This document shows positions 40,756 through 48,829 of a DNA stretch of 64,000 nucleotides, one piece after another. The notes beneath the pieces were generated by a model, which was given only the letters and a program-made list of their open reading frames with translations, was not told the DNA's origin and searched no databases. Numbering within the stretch: the first letter of the stretch is position 1; each line of letters starts with the position of its first letter. The DNA lies in the NCBI RefSeq assembly GCF_025725665.1, contig NZ_CP107009.1:310001-374000 (forward strand), in the 5' to 3' direction. The translations under genes were made by a program, and so were the position numbers. The stretch is from Halomonas sp. LR3S48 (GTDB lineage: Bacteria; Pseudomonadota; Gammaproteobacteria; Pseudomonadales; Halomonadaceae).

Positions 40756-41646
40756 TCAGTGCGGTTCTGGCGTGCCGAGGGGTACGGCATGGCGCTGCAG
40801 CTTTGCCCTCAGGCTGTGATGCCGGCCGAGCAGGGCGGAGAGCACGTAGCCAACGCCTGCCAGCAGGATGATGGCCGGCCCCGAAGGAACGCTGAGATGG
40901 TAGGAGAGCAGCAGGCCGCCGAGGCTGGCGACAGCGGCCAGCAGGATGGCGACGGTGATCAGCCCCTCCAGGCGCTTGCTCCAGAAGCGCGCCGTGGTGG
41001 CCGGCAGCATCATCAGGCCTACGGCCATCAGGGTGCCCAGGGTCTGGAAGCCGGCGGTGAGGTTGAGCACCACCAAGCCGAGGAAGATGCCGTGCACCAG
41101 GCTGCCCTGCATGCCCTGGCCGCGCAGGAACAGCGGGTCGAGGCATTCGACCACCAGGGCGCGGAAGATCAGCGCCAGGGTGATCACGATCACGCTGCTG
41201 ATTGCCGCGATCAGCACCAGCGCAGTGGAGTTCACCGCCAGGATCGAACCGAACAGCACATGGGTGAGATCGACGCTGCTGCCTCCCAGCGAGACCAGCA
41301 TGACACCCGCTGCCAGCGAGATCAGGAAGAAGCTGGCCATGGCCGAGTCCTCCCGATGCCCGGTCATTTGCGACACACTGCCCGCCAGCACCGCAATCAA
41401 CAGCCCCGACATCACGCCGCCCAGGCTCATGGCCGGCAGCGAGAAACCCGCCAGCAGAAAGCCCAGTGCCACGCCGGGCAGAATGGCGTGAGCCATGGCG
41501 TCGCCGATCAGGCTCATGCCGCGCAGCATCAGGAAGACGCCAATGGGCGGGGCGGCCAGCGACAGGGCCAGGCCGGCCACCGCCGCGCGGCGCATGAAAC
41601 CGTAGTCGAAGGGCGCGACCAGCCACTCGTAAAGCAGCTCCATCAT
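40756..41646 (-). CDS. znuB: Zinc ABC transporter permease
   Basis: A 296-residue ABC-3 permease with about eight TM helices. It contains LRGMSLIGDAMAHAILPGVALGFLLAGFSLP and FQTLGTLMAVGLMMLPATTARF, characteristic of metal permeases. It is encoded between znuC (overlap of 4 bp) and znuA. It is clearly paralogous to the permease at 42669-43568: they share the DYGFMRRA/DYVFMRRA opening, the VVECLDPLFL segment and the FQTLGTLMA segment. Confidence 0.9.
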   Translation of the reverse strand: MMELLYEWLVAPFDYGFMRRAAVAGLALSLAAPPIGVFLMLRGMSLIGDAMAHAILPGVALGFLLAGFSLPAMSLGGVMSGLLIAVLAGSVSQMTGHREDSAMASFFLISLAAGVMLVSLGGSSVDLTHVLFGSILAVNSTALVLIAAISSVIVITLALIFRALVVECLDPLFLRGQGMQGSLVHGIFLGLVVLNLTAGFQTLGTLMAVGLMMLPATTARFWSKRLEGLITVAILLAAVASLGGLLLSYHLSVPSGPAIILLAGVGYVLSALLGRHHSLRAKLQRHAVPLGTPEPH

Positions 41647-42377
41647 GCATCGACCCCCGGAATACCCAGCGCCAGCCGTGCCGAACCGACGCTGGCAGGT
41701 TGGCTCTGCAGCACGGCCTGGGCGGTGGTCCAGCGGGCGTGCCCGCCCGTCAGTACCACTACCTCCTCCGCCAGGCGGGCCAACTGCTCCATGTCGTGCA
41801 GTACCACGATGATGGTGGCGCCTTCGGCCGCCATGTCACGCAGTACCGTCATCAGCACCTCGACGGTTTCCGCATCGACGTTGGCGAAGGGCTCGTCGAG
41901 CAACAGCAGTTCGGCTTCCTGCATCAGAGTGCGGCCGATCAGCGCGCGCTGGCGCTGGCCGCCGGAAAGCTCGCCCAGCGGGCGGTGGGCCAGGTGCGAA
42001 ATGCCCAGGCGCGCCATCACCTCGCGGCCACGGCGATAGTGGCGGGCACAGTAGCCGGTGAGCGCGCCGTGGCTCGGCCAACTACCGGTCATCACCAGCT
42101 CTTCCACGCTCATGGGAAAGGTGAGATCGAGCGCCAATTGCTGGGGCAGCCAGGCGCGCCGCTCCTTGGGAACCGAGCAGATCACCTTGCCCTTCATCGG
42201 GCGCAGCATACCCATGATGCCCTGGATCAGAGTGCTCTTGCCGGCGCCGTTGGCGCCCACCAGGGCGGTGACCGCACCGTCGCGAAAGCGGCCGCTCACG
42301 TGCTCGAGCACGGTGCGGTTGGCCTGGGCTAGCTGCAGGTCGTGAAGTTCCAGGCGTGACGGGGACGTCTCGGCCAT
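41643..42377 (-). CDS. znuC: Zinc ABC transporter ATPase
   Basis: A 244-residue ATPase with Walker A GANGAGKST, signature LSGGQRQR, Walker B LLLLDEPFANVD and VLHD switch histidine. It has the QQLALDLTFPMSVEELVMTG region of metal ABC ATPases. Start 42377 is chosen because the ATG overlaps the stop of the 49-residue reading frame upstream (TGATG) and begins a normal NBD; the longer frame to 42548 would run through that small gene. It powers ZnuB, encoded next. Confidence 0.9.
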   Translation of the reverse strand: MAETSPSRLELHDLQLAQANRTVLEHVSGRFRDGAVTALVGANGAGKSTLIQGIMGMLRPMKGKVICSVPKERRAWLPQQLALDLTFPMSVEELVMTGSWPSHGALTGYCARHYRRGREVMARLGISHLAHRPLGELSGGQRQRALIGRTLMQEAELLLLDEPFANVDAETVEVLMTVLRDMAAEGATIIVVLHDMEQLARLAEEVVVLTGGHARWTTAQAVLQSQPASVGSARLALGIPGVDA

Positions 42378-42526
42378 CAGCCCCACCACCCTGCCGCCCA
42401 TGAGACGGCGAGCCAAAGTACGCCCAGCGGCGCGGCCGCCAGCAACAGGCGGCGCTTGGCGGAAAGCGACATCAACGAAAAGTGGCACGGCCCCTCGGGG
42501 CGATGCCGATGCGTGCGGTGTGCCAT
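42377..42526 (-). CDS. Small His-rich, single-TM protein translationally coupled to znuC
   Basis: A 49-residue reading frame not matching a family I know. The N-terminus is His/Arg-rich (HRTHRHRPEGPCH, with one Cys), followed by a basic patch and one hydrophobic helix (LLLAAAPLGVLWLAVSWAAGWW). It has a good GAGGG ribosome-binding site, lies 25 bp after a Zur-like box, and its TGA overlaps the znuC ATG. These features favour a real, zinc-repressed gene, perhaps a small inner-membrane partner of ZnuBC or a leader that couples translation. Existence of the protein is inferred. Confidence 0.6.
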   Translation of the reverse strand: MAHRTHRHRPEGPCHFSLMSLSAKRRLLLAAAPLGVLWLAVSWAAGWWG

Positions 42527-42551
42527 GCGTGGCCCTCGCAAAAACCAATTA

Positions 42552-42566
42552 AGATATAACATAACA
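42552..42566 (-). promoter_or_regulatory. Zur-like operator upstream of small ORF-znuC-znuB-znuA
   Basis: Minus-strand sequence TGTTATGTTATATCT, close to the Zur core TGTTATAnTATAACA and sharing GTTATGTTATAT with the site at 6416-6430. It overlaps a possible promoter (TTGTCG, 17 bp, TATCTT). It lies 25 bp upstream of the small ORF start, so it would silence the whole znu operon when zinc is abundant. Confidence 0.75.
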
Positions 42567-42668
42567 AGACGCCCGACAAAGAGGGAGTCTTCATTGCGAC
42601 CTAGATGAAAGTCAATCGGCCGATCCAAGGGCGGCAGTATCCAGAATTCAAAATAAAAGGGAACCCTC

Positions 42669-43568
42669 TCAGCGCAACTGGCCGGCATACCGCGACGACA
42701 CGACGCGCTTTGGCCAACGGGGGCCTGTTTTCAACCCCCGGTAGGGGCCCAGAACGACCGACGCGCAGTACCCCAGCCCCGCCAGCAGGATAATGGAAGG
42801 GCCGGAAGGCAGGCCAGCGTGGTAGGACACCAGCAGCCCCGCCACGCTGGACGCCAGGGCGATGCCGATGGCAATGGCGATCATGCCTTCGAGCCGTTGG
42901 CTCCAGTAGCGCGCCGCCGCGGCAGGCAGCAGCATCAACCCGGCCGCCATCAAGGTGCCCAGCGTTTGGAAGCCGATCACCAGGCTGATCACGACCAGTA
43001 CCATGAAAAGAGCATGCGTCCAGCCGGCGTGGCGCCCCTGAAGCGTCAGGAACAGCGGATCGAGGCACTCGACCACCAAGGCACGAAAGGCAATGGCCAG
43101 GCCAACCAGGATCGTGCTACTGCCAAGCGCCACCAGCCCCAGTGTACGGCCATCCACTGCCAAAATGCTGCCGAACAGGACATGGCCGAGATCCAGGGCG
43201 TTGCCCGAAAGACTGACGATGGTCACCCCGCCGGCCATGGCAATCAGGAACAGGCTGGCCATGGCGGCATCCTCCTTGAGGCCGCTGAACTGCGTTACGC
43301 CGCCGGCGAGCGCCACGGTGACCAGGCCTGCCAGCACGCCCCCGAACATCATCAGCGGCAGGGAAAAACCGGCCAGCAGGAAAGCGATGGCGACGCCCGG
43401 CATGATGGCATGCGACAGCGCCTCGCCCATCAGGCTCATGCCGCGCAGCGTCAACAACACCCCGAGAATCGGTGCCGTGAGGGAGAGCGCCAGGCAGGCT
43501 GCCAGGGCACGGCGCATGAAGACGTAGTCGAAAGGTGATGTGAGCCACCAGAGAAACGTGTCGAGCAT
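42669..43568 (-). CDS. Second ZnuB-like metal ABC permease (orphan)
   Basis: A 299-residue ABC-3 permease, paralogue of ZnuB at 40756-41646, with the same LRGMSLMGEALSHAIMPGVAIAFLLAGFSLP, VVECLDPLFL and FQTLGTLMAAGLMLLPAAAARYWSQRLEG segments. It has no ATPase or binding protein of its own and carries its own Zur-like box 30 bp upstream. It lies just before the znuC group on the same strand, so it may share ZnuC and ZnuA. The leader before ATG 43568 reads pyrimidine-rich (ACCTCCTCC) with no Shine-Dalgarno sequence, which is odd. Confidence 0.85.
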   Translation of the reverse strand: MLDTFLWWLTSPFDYVFMRRALAACLALSLTAPILGVLLTLRGMSLMGEALSHAIMPGVAIAFLLAGFSLPLMMFGGVLAGLVTVALAGGVTQFSGLKEDAAMASLFLIAMAGGVTIVSLSGNALDLGHVLFGSILAVDGRTLGLVALGSSTILVGLAIAFRALVVECLDPLFLTLQGRHAGWTHALFMVLVVISLVIGFQTLGTLMAAGLMLLPAAAARYWSQRLEGMIAIAIGIALASSVAGLLVSYHAGLPSGPSIILLAGLGYCASVVLGPYRGLKTGPRWPKRVVSSRYAGQLR

Positions 43569-43598
43569 GGAGGAGGTGTCAGGTTGCTATTGAAGAGA

Positions 43599-43613
43599 TG
43601 TTATATCATAACA
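43599..43613 (-). promoter_or_regulatory. Zur-like operator upstream of the second permease
   Basis: Minus-strand sequence TGTTATGATATAACA, a near-perfect palindrome that matches the Zur core TGTTATAnTATAACA at every defined position but one. The best of the three sites in the window and the anchor for naming the other two. Confidence 0.82.
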
Positions 43614-43699
43614 AATAGAGGCAGGCCAAGCGCTCACTCATTACCAGTGCCAGGAGGCGTCGCGCCGTTCCGCTCAGCCGTTCTTCTCAGCCGTTCTTC

Positions 43700-44368
43700 T
43701 CAATAGCGCAGCGCGACCCCCAACTGATTGGGCGCCACCAGCAGCGCATATTCACCCTCGAGATGCACGTCGCCGAATGAGACCCGCGCCGGCTTGAAGC
43801 GGTTGATGGCCACCGAGGCCTGGCGCGGCTGGGTCTGCAGCTGCAGCTCGCTGATCAGCATGCCGGTAGCGAAGTTGATCGCCCCGTCGCGGCCGCGGCC
43901 ATCGCCCACGCCGATCAACAGCCCCGAAGCGGCATTTATCGCCAGCGAGCCCAGGCGTGCCTGCAGGCTACGGCGCTGGCGTTCCTCCTCGGCCACCGCA
44001 TGCAGCAGCCGGCGGGCGCTCTCGATATCGCCATCGCCATCGCCCTCGCGCAACTCGCGGTAGGCGGCCGGGTGCGGCTGGTCATCCATCAGCGTGCCGG
44101 CCAGTGCCAGCGCCGACTTCACCACGCCCACACGGGCATCGTAACGGTCGTCGCGGTCGTCCGCCTCGCTGGCCTGGTAGGCATTGAACGCCAATGAAGT
44201 GGCGTAGACCCCGGCCCAGCCGTACTGCCACACGTTGGCCTGGCGCTCGCCGCGGGCCAGGGCGTCCTCGTAGGCCTGGTACTCCTGCGTGGGCTGCTGG
44301 GCCAAGGCCAACGGTGAGAAGAGCATCACAACAGCGCACGCGAATGGCAGGAAGGGACGACGGGGCAT
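43700..44368 (-). CDS. Exported protein of unknown function
   Basis: A 222-residue protein with a clear signal peptide (FACAVVMLFSPLALAQ). The mature part is mixed: an acidic region near residues 65-80, a short helical segment with EEERQRRSLQARLG, then a Gly/Ala stretch (AINAASGLLIGVGDGRGRDGAINFATGMLIS) that may be a membrane-associated hairpin, and a C-terminal beta-like segment ending VALRY. I do not recognise the family. It is 110 bp downstream of a methyltransferase gene and separated from it by a terminator, so it has its own transcript. AAGGA lies before the start. Confidence 0.7.
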   Translation of the reverse strand: MPRRPFLPFACAVVMLFSPLALAQQPTQEYQAYEDALARGERQANVWQYGWAGVYATSLAFNAYQASEADDRDDRYDARVGVVKSALALAGTLMDDQPHPAAYRELREGDGDGDIESARRLLHAVAEEERQRRSLQARLGSLAINAASGLLIGVGDGRGRDGAINFATGMLISELQLQTQPRQASVAINRFKPARVSFGDVHLEGEYALLVAPNQLGVALRY

Positions 44369-44420
44369 GAGGAATTCCTTGTCAGGTTATCGAGGGTGTG
44401 TGGTCGTTGTCATTACAGCA

Positions 44421-44459
44421 CAAGACGAAAGCCGGGAGCGCCGAAATGGCGCACCCGGC
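44421..44459 (-). terminator. Terminator of the methyltransferase gene
   Basis: On the minus strand, gccgggtgcgcc and ggcgctcccggc pair with one mismatch around a 5-nt loop and are followed by tttcgtcttg. The hairpin begins 20 bp after the stop at 44479. Confidence 0.72.
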
Positions 44460-44478
44460 AAAGGGCAAGCGCACCCGA

Positions 44479-45315
44479 TTACCGCGTGATGACGACCTCC
44501 AGATATTCCGAGGGCACCACCATGGTGCCGTCCGTGGCGAGGTTGTGGGCATCGATCAGAGCGAGAATATCCGCACGTAGCGCCTGGCCGGCCTCGTTAT
44601 CCAGCGCTTCAAACGCCTTCAATGTCGGCCCATAGTAGGTGCTGAACACATCCACCCAATGCTGTGGCGACTGATAGCGGAAGGTGAAGTGACGCGGCTG
44701 GGCCTCGATCGCCTGCACGTGTGGACCGAAATGCGTGTCGAGGAAATCCCGCGTGCCCCACGCCGCCGGGGAGCTCAGGCCTGCCGGCGGCGCCACGTAG
44801 CGGCCGACGGTCTTGAACAGTTGGCCGATGAAGCCCCCCGGGGTCCAGTTGGCCAGCCCGATCTTGCCGCCGGGCTTGCAAACGCGGAGCAACTCGGCGG
44901 CGGCTTGGCCCTGGTTGGGCGTGAACATTACCCCGTAGGTGGAGATCACGTTGTCGAAAGTGCCCTCGGAGAACGGCAGATTCTCGGCATCCGCCGTCTG
45001 GTAGTCGATCGCCAGTCCTTCCGCTTCGGCACGCTTGGCGGACTTGGCCAGCAGTGCCTCGACGTAATCGGTGGAGACGACCTTGCAGAATCGTCGGGCC
45101 GCGGCAAGCGAGGCGTTGCCGTTGCCGCCTGCCACATCTAGCACGGTCTGGCCGGCACGCAGGTCCATGGCTTCGCAGAGCTGCTCGCCGACGATCTGCA
45201 GGGTGACGCCGATGCGGGCATAGTCACCGGCACCCCAAACCGCTTGTTGCCTGGCCTTGATCGCCGCGTAATCGGGACCGGCGACTTGCGATTCGAGAGA
45301 GGTAGAGAGGGTCAT
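44479..45315 (-). CDS. Class I SAM-dependent methyltransferase
   Basis: A 278-residue enzyme with the SAM-binding motif VLDVAGGNGNASLAAAR (motif I, about residues 58-74), STDYVEALLAKSAKRAEAEGL, and DAENLPFSEGTFDNVISTYGVMF (motifs II-IV of the Methyltransf_11/25 group). The substrate is unknown; the size and the N-terminal WGAGDYARIG segment are seen in many small-molecule methyltransferases. Start 45315 has AAAGGAG. It lies downstream of a winged-helix/TPR regulator on the same strand, 158 bp away, and may be its target. Confidence 0.85.
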   Translation of the reverse strand: MTLSTSLESQVAGPDYAAIKARQQAVWGAGDYARIGVTLQIVGEQLCEAMDLRAGQTVLDVAGGNGNASLAAARRFCKVVSTDYVEALLAKSAKRAEAEGLAIDYQTADAENLPFSEGTFDNVISTYGVMFTPNQGQAAAELLRVCKPGGKIGLANWTPGGFIGQLFKTVGRYVAPPAGLSSPAAWGTRDFLDTHFGPHVQAIEAQPRHFTFRYQSPQHWVDVFSTYYGPTLKAFEALDNEAGQALRADILALIDAHNLATDGTMVVPSEYLEVVITR

Positions 45316-45472
45316 GGCAAAACTCCTTTGATTGATTGTCATAGTGCTGCCCTCGGCGGCCCTGGGGGCGCTACCGAACGACAAACTCAGCCTATGCAGT
45401 GCCGTCGACGGCAGCTTGGGGGCCGGGTGGGAATTTGTGGGGAATTTCGTGGTGAAGACGTGGCGGCCGGCG

Positions 45473-47005
45473 CTACAGTGCCAACAAACGCATGCCATGC
45501 TTCTGCCCGACCAGTGCCACAACCTGCTCGGACGTCAGGTCGGGCTTGATTCGGTAGGCATTGCCCAGCGCCTGGCGTGCAAGGTCATGCCTGCCATCAC
45601 GTCGGTGGATTGCGGCCAGCACGATGTGGGGCATGTAGCAGCGATCATCCCGCTGGCAGGCCAGTTCCGCCTGTTCGCGGGCGGCGCTGCGATCGCCCAG
45701 GAGCAGGTGGCCCATGGCGAGCACAGCGCCCCAGATCGATAGACGACTGTCGAGCGGGCTGATGCGAATGCCGTGGCGCAGGTGGACGACTGCTTCTTCT
45801 GGGCGATTTCCGGCCAGGTACGCAGAGCCCAGTGCCGCCCAGGCCTGGGCATTGGTCGGATTGAGCTCCACGGCCTTGCGCAGCATCGGCACGCCACGCT
45901 CGGGATAACCGATATCGGCCAACGCGCAGCCGGCGTAACCGAGTACGGTCGAGTCCATGCTGTCGAGCTGCAACGCGCATTCGGCGGCATCGAGCGATTC
46001 CGCCCAGGCCTGCTCGCGATCGCTCATCAGGCCGAAGCGGTGCCCCAGGCCACGGACCAACGAGAGGTGGGCGGCCGCCAAGGCGAATCCCGGCTCCAGC
46101 CGCCAACTGCGCCGCAGGAGGTCAGCCGCCACCGAAAAGGACTCGTGATGCCAGCCCTTGAGCGCCAGGATGCCGCTGGCCTCGAGATAGAGCTGACGTG
46201 CACTATGCTCGCCATCGATGCTGCTTACCGTTTGATAGATGGCACGGTGCAGTTGCGGTTCCAGCTTGGCGATGATCATGGGCACGCCGACATCGAGTGC
46301 ATCGTACACCGGGCCGTTCAGCGCGAAGGTCTCGGCCCACAGACTAAATCCTGACTTGGCGTCGGTCAGATGTACGGTGACGCGCATGCGCTCCGCGCCT
46401 TCATTGGGCCAGGCCTGCACGCTGCCTTCCAGCACGTAATCGACACCCAGCGCCTCGTGAATCTCGCGTGTAGTCGGCGTCACCGGGCGGTCGAGATAAC
46501 GCCCGCCTTGGGCGCTAAGGCGCAGTAACGGTATCCGTGTGAGGACGGAGCTCAACTCGCCGGTCAGCGCATCGGCAAACCGAACGAGTTCGGGCGTGTC
46601 GGCAAGCGCTCGCAGCGGCAGGATGAGCAGAGAGGGGTCGTTGCTGCTGATTTTCGGGGAAGCGGCAGTTGCGAAACGTCCCGGCGGAGCGTCGTCGGTA
46701 TCGGAGACGTTCGCAGTGAAGCGGAAGCCGCGGCCGCGTACCGTCCTGATGTAGGTCTGTGTGTCACCGCTGTCGCCCAGTGCACGGCGCGCCTGCTTGA
46801 TGCAGGAAGCGACGGTGGCATCCGAGACGATCCGACCTGCCCATACGGCATCGATCAGTTCGTCGCGACTGAAGACCCGATCCGGATGGTGAGCGAAATG
46901 CACGATCAGATCGAACACCATCGGCTCCACGCGATGCAGCTCGCCGTGACGACGCAGTTCGTAGAGCGCCGTATCGAGTTCGAAGTCGTCAAACCGGAGG
47001 GTCAT
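45473..47005 (-). CDS. Winged-helix (OmpR/CadC-type) regulator with TolB-like and TPR domains
   Basis: A 510-residue protein. Residues 1-100 form a Trans_reg_C winged helix (DFELDTALYELRRHGELHRVEPMVFDLI, SDATVASCIKQARRALGD, YIRTVRGRGFRF). Residues ~125-240 resemble the TolB/FlgO-like domain (LLILPLRALADTPELVRFADALTGEL). The C-terminal half has TPR-like repeats (AVELNPTNAQAWAALGSAYLAGNRPEEAV). There is no TM helix after the DNA-binding part, so unlike CadC it should be soluble. Such proteins often regulate a nearby gene; here the methyltransferase. The start at 47005 begins the canonical domain. Confidence 0.85.
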   Translation of the reverse strand: MTLRFDDFELDTALYELRRHGELHRVEPMVFDLIVHFAHHPDRVFSRDELIDAVWAGRIVSDATVASCIKQARRALGDSGDTQTYIRTVRGRGFRFTANVSDTDDAPPGRFATAASPKISSNDPSLLILPLRALADTPELVRFADALTGELSSVLTRIPLLRLSAQGGRYLDRPVTPTTREIHEALGVDYVLEGSVQAWPNEGAERMRVTVHLTDAKSGFSLWAETFALNGPVYDALDVGVPMIIAKLEPQLHRAIYQTVSSIDGEHSARQLYLEASGILALKGWHHESFSVAADLLRRSWRLEPGFALAAAHLSLVRGLGHRFGLMSDREQAWAESLDAAECALQLDSMDSTVLGYAGCALADIGYPERGVPMLRKAVELNPTNAQAWAALGSAYLAGNRPEEAVVHLRHGIRISPLDSRLSIWGAVLAMGHLLLGDRSAAREQAELACQRDDRCYMPHIVLAAIHRRDGRHDLARQALGNAYRIKPDLTSEQVVALVGQKHGMRLLAL

Positions 47006-47121
47006 GGCGTTGCGCCGTCCCAGTCGTTCCTGGATCCCGTTATTCAGGTTTAGAGTATGGTGCAGGGTGCACACAATCGCCTCGTTTCTCTGGCGATACC
47101 GAGCCGCAAAGGAGATGCGAA

Positions 47122-47595
47122 ATGACTGTTGCCCGCCACTCGCTGCTGATCCTGTTCGGCTGGCTGCTGCTGGTCGCCCTCGTCGCGATGACCGGTGTGC
47201 TGACGCCGCCCGGCGCCTGGTACGCCGCACTCGACAAGCCGCCGCTCACCCCGCCCGACTGGGTGTTCCCGGTGGCCTGGACGACGCTCTACCTGATGAT
47301 GGCCGTGGCCGCCTGGCGGGCTACGCTTCGGGTGCCTGCCGCGGAGCGCTTCACGGTGCTGTGGCCGTTCGTCGCCCAGCTAGTCGCCAATGGGCTCTGG
47401 TCGATCCTGTTCTTCGGCCTGCACTGGATCTTCGTTGCCCTGGCCGACCTGTTGCTGCTGTGGGCCCTCATCCTGCTCACGATCAGCCGCTTCGCTCGCG
47501 TTTCGTCACTCGCCGCCTGGCTGCTGGTGCCCTACCTGGCCTGGGTCGGCTTCGCGGGGTATCTCAATGCGGGCATCGGCTGGCTGAACGGGTAG
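47122..47595 (+). CDS. tspO: TspO/MBR family tryptophan-rich sensory protein
   Basis: A 157-residue membrane protein with five TM helices and conserved Trp/Pro motifs: WYAALDKPPLTPPDWVFPVAWTTLYLMMAVAAW, ANGLWSILFFGLHWIFVALADLLLLW and WVGFAGYLNAGIGWLN. Bacterial TspO binds porphyrins and influences tetrapyrrole/stress responses. AAAGGAG precedes the start. Divergent from the winged-helix/TPR regulator, convergent with the acid-sugar kinase. Confidence 0.92.
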   Translation: MTVARHSLLILFGWLLLVALVAMTGVLTPPGAWYAALDKPPLTPPDWVFPVAWTTLYLMMAVAAWRATLRVPAAERFTVLWPFVAQLVANGLWSILFFGLHWIFVALADLLLLWALILLTISRFARVSSLAAWLLVPYLAWVGFAGYLNAGIGWLNG

Positions 47596-47615
47596 GCGAG
47601 CCGCCAGTCGCCATG

Positions 47616-48827
47616 TCACAGCGGTTCCCGCCGGACCATGGCGCGAACCTTGTCGAACAAGTCGACTTCGCCCATCTGGCCACCCTTGAGAATGACGGGT
47701 AGCCGTTTGCCATCCGCGAAGTGCGCGCAGCAGATGGCGACGCCCGGCGACAGCTGCCCCGTATAGTCGATGCTGCGCGGGGCGAGGGCGTGGATGGCCA
47801 GGCTGGAGGTATCGCCCCCCGCCACCAGCACCGTGCCGGTGGCATGCTCGGCCATCAGGCGTGCCAGCAGCTCGGCAGAGCGCTGCGCCATGGCGGCAGG
47901 CGACAGGCCGTGGCCCAGGTCCTCGTCGAGCACCGCCAGCACGTGATGGCCCGAAGCCAGGAGTTCGTGGAGCCGGCAATAGGGTTCGTCAGGCCGGTGC
48001 GCGAGGGAGTCGGCGGGAATGACGACCTTGGCAAACCCGGTGGCGGCTGTTACCTGGGCAGCGGTCATGGGCGAACGGCTGCCGACGAACACCAGCAGGG
48101 GACCGGGCAAGGTGTCCGGCAACTGAGGTGGAGAAGCCTCGGGAAAGCAGGTCTCGGCCACGCTGCTGGGCCCGACCCAGAGCTGGGGAAACGGTGAATT
48201 CGCCAGCCGCTCCTTGAGCGCTCGCTGGTCGCTTTCGTCCAGTACGTCGCACAGCATCGGGTTGCCGGACAGCGTCTCGCCGCTGCGTAGCGCCAGGAGA
48301 TCGAGCAGCGCCAGGTTCGGCAGCCCCAGGGCGTCGAAATGGCGGCGCAGGTCGGCTTCACGCATTGGTGTGACGGGGTGGTCTCGCATGACGGGGTGGC
48401 GGTCGATCCGGTGAACGTTGCCATCGCCCCCCTTGGCAAACAGGTTGCCGAACAGGCAATAGCGGCCGAGGCTTGGCTGGCCTCCCAGGATGACCGTGGT
48501 AGCCGGGGCCAGACCTTCGGTCAGCACGTGCATGGCAGCGGCGATGTTGCCAACGGCAGCGCTGCTGTCGAAGGTCGAGCAGACCTTGAGGTGAATGACC
48601 TCTGGCGCATGGGGCTTCAGGGCTTCGGCGATGTGCCGCATGGTCGCGGTCAATTCATCCCGCTCCATGCTGCGGGCTGCCGTCGCGATGCCGAAGGCGT
48701 CGAGGTCGCGCACTTCCGCCAGGGTGGGCGGGGCCAGGTAAAGCCGTGTCCTCAGGCCCGCCCGGCTCAGCGTGGCGAGCGTATCGGACGCCCCGGTGAA
48801 GTCATCCGCAACGAATACGTAGCGCAT
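47616..48827 (-). CDS. Four-carbon acid-sugar kinase family protein (DUF1537; OtnK/OiaK-like)
   Basis: A 403-residue kinase. The N-terminal domain begins with ADDFTGASDT, the diagnostic DUF1537 motif, followed by STFDSSAAVGNIAAAM and GGQPSLGRYCLFG. The C-terminal nucleotide-binding domain has VLVAGGDTSSLAIHAL and KGGQMGEVDLF. Characterised members phosphorylate threonate, erythronate, 2-oxo-tetronate or 3-oxo-isoapionate. Being last in an operon with a RuBisCO-like protein favours the OiaK-type reaction (3-oxo-isoapionate to its 4-phosphate), but this is inference. Start at 48827, 2 bp after the RuBisCO-like gene. Confidence 0.87.
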   Translation of the reverse strand: MRYVFVADDFTGASDTLATLSRAGLRTRLYLAPPTLAEVRDLDAFGIATAARSMERDELTATMRHIAEALKPHAPEVIHLKVCSTFDSSAAVGNIAAAMHVLTEGLAPATTVILGGQPSLGRYCLFGNLFAKGGDGNVHRIDRHPVMRDHPVTPMREADLRRHFDALGLPNLALLDLLALRSGETLSGNPMLCDVLDESDQRALKERLANSPFPQLWVGPSSVAETCFPEASPPQLPDTLPGPLLVFVGSRSPMTAAQVTAATGFAKVVIPADSLAHRPDEPYCRLHELLASGHHVLAVLDEDLGHGLSPAAMAQRSAELLARLMAEHATGTVLVAGGDTSSLAIHALAPRSIDYTGQLSPGVAICCAHFADGKRLPVILKGGQMGEVDLFDKVRAMVRREPL

Positions 48828-48829
48828 GC

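Noticed and set aside
39646..42039. A 797-codon plus-strand frame with Val/Ile/Met-rich start resembling a membrane protein
   Set aside because: It is the antisense of znuA, znuB and znuC. The Val/Met repeats are the complement of the His/Asp-rich codons of ZnuA.
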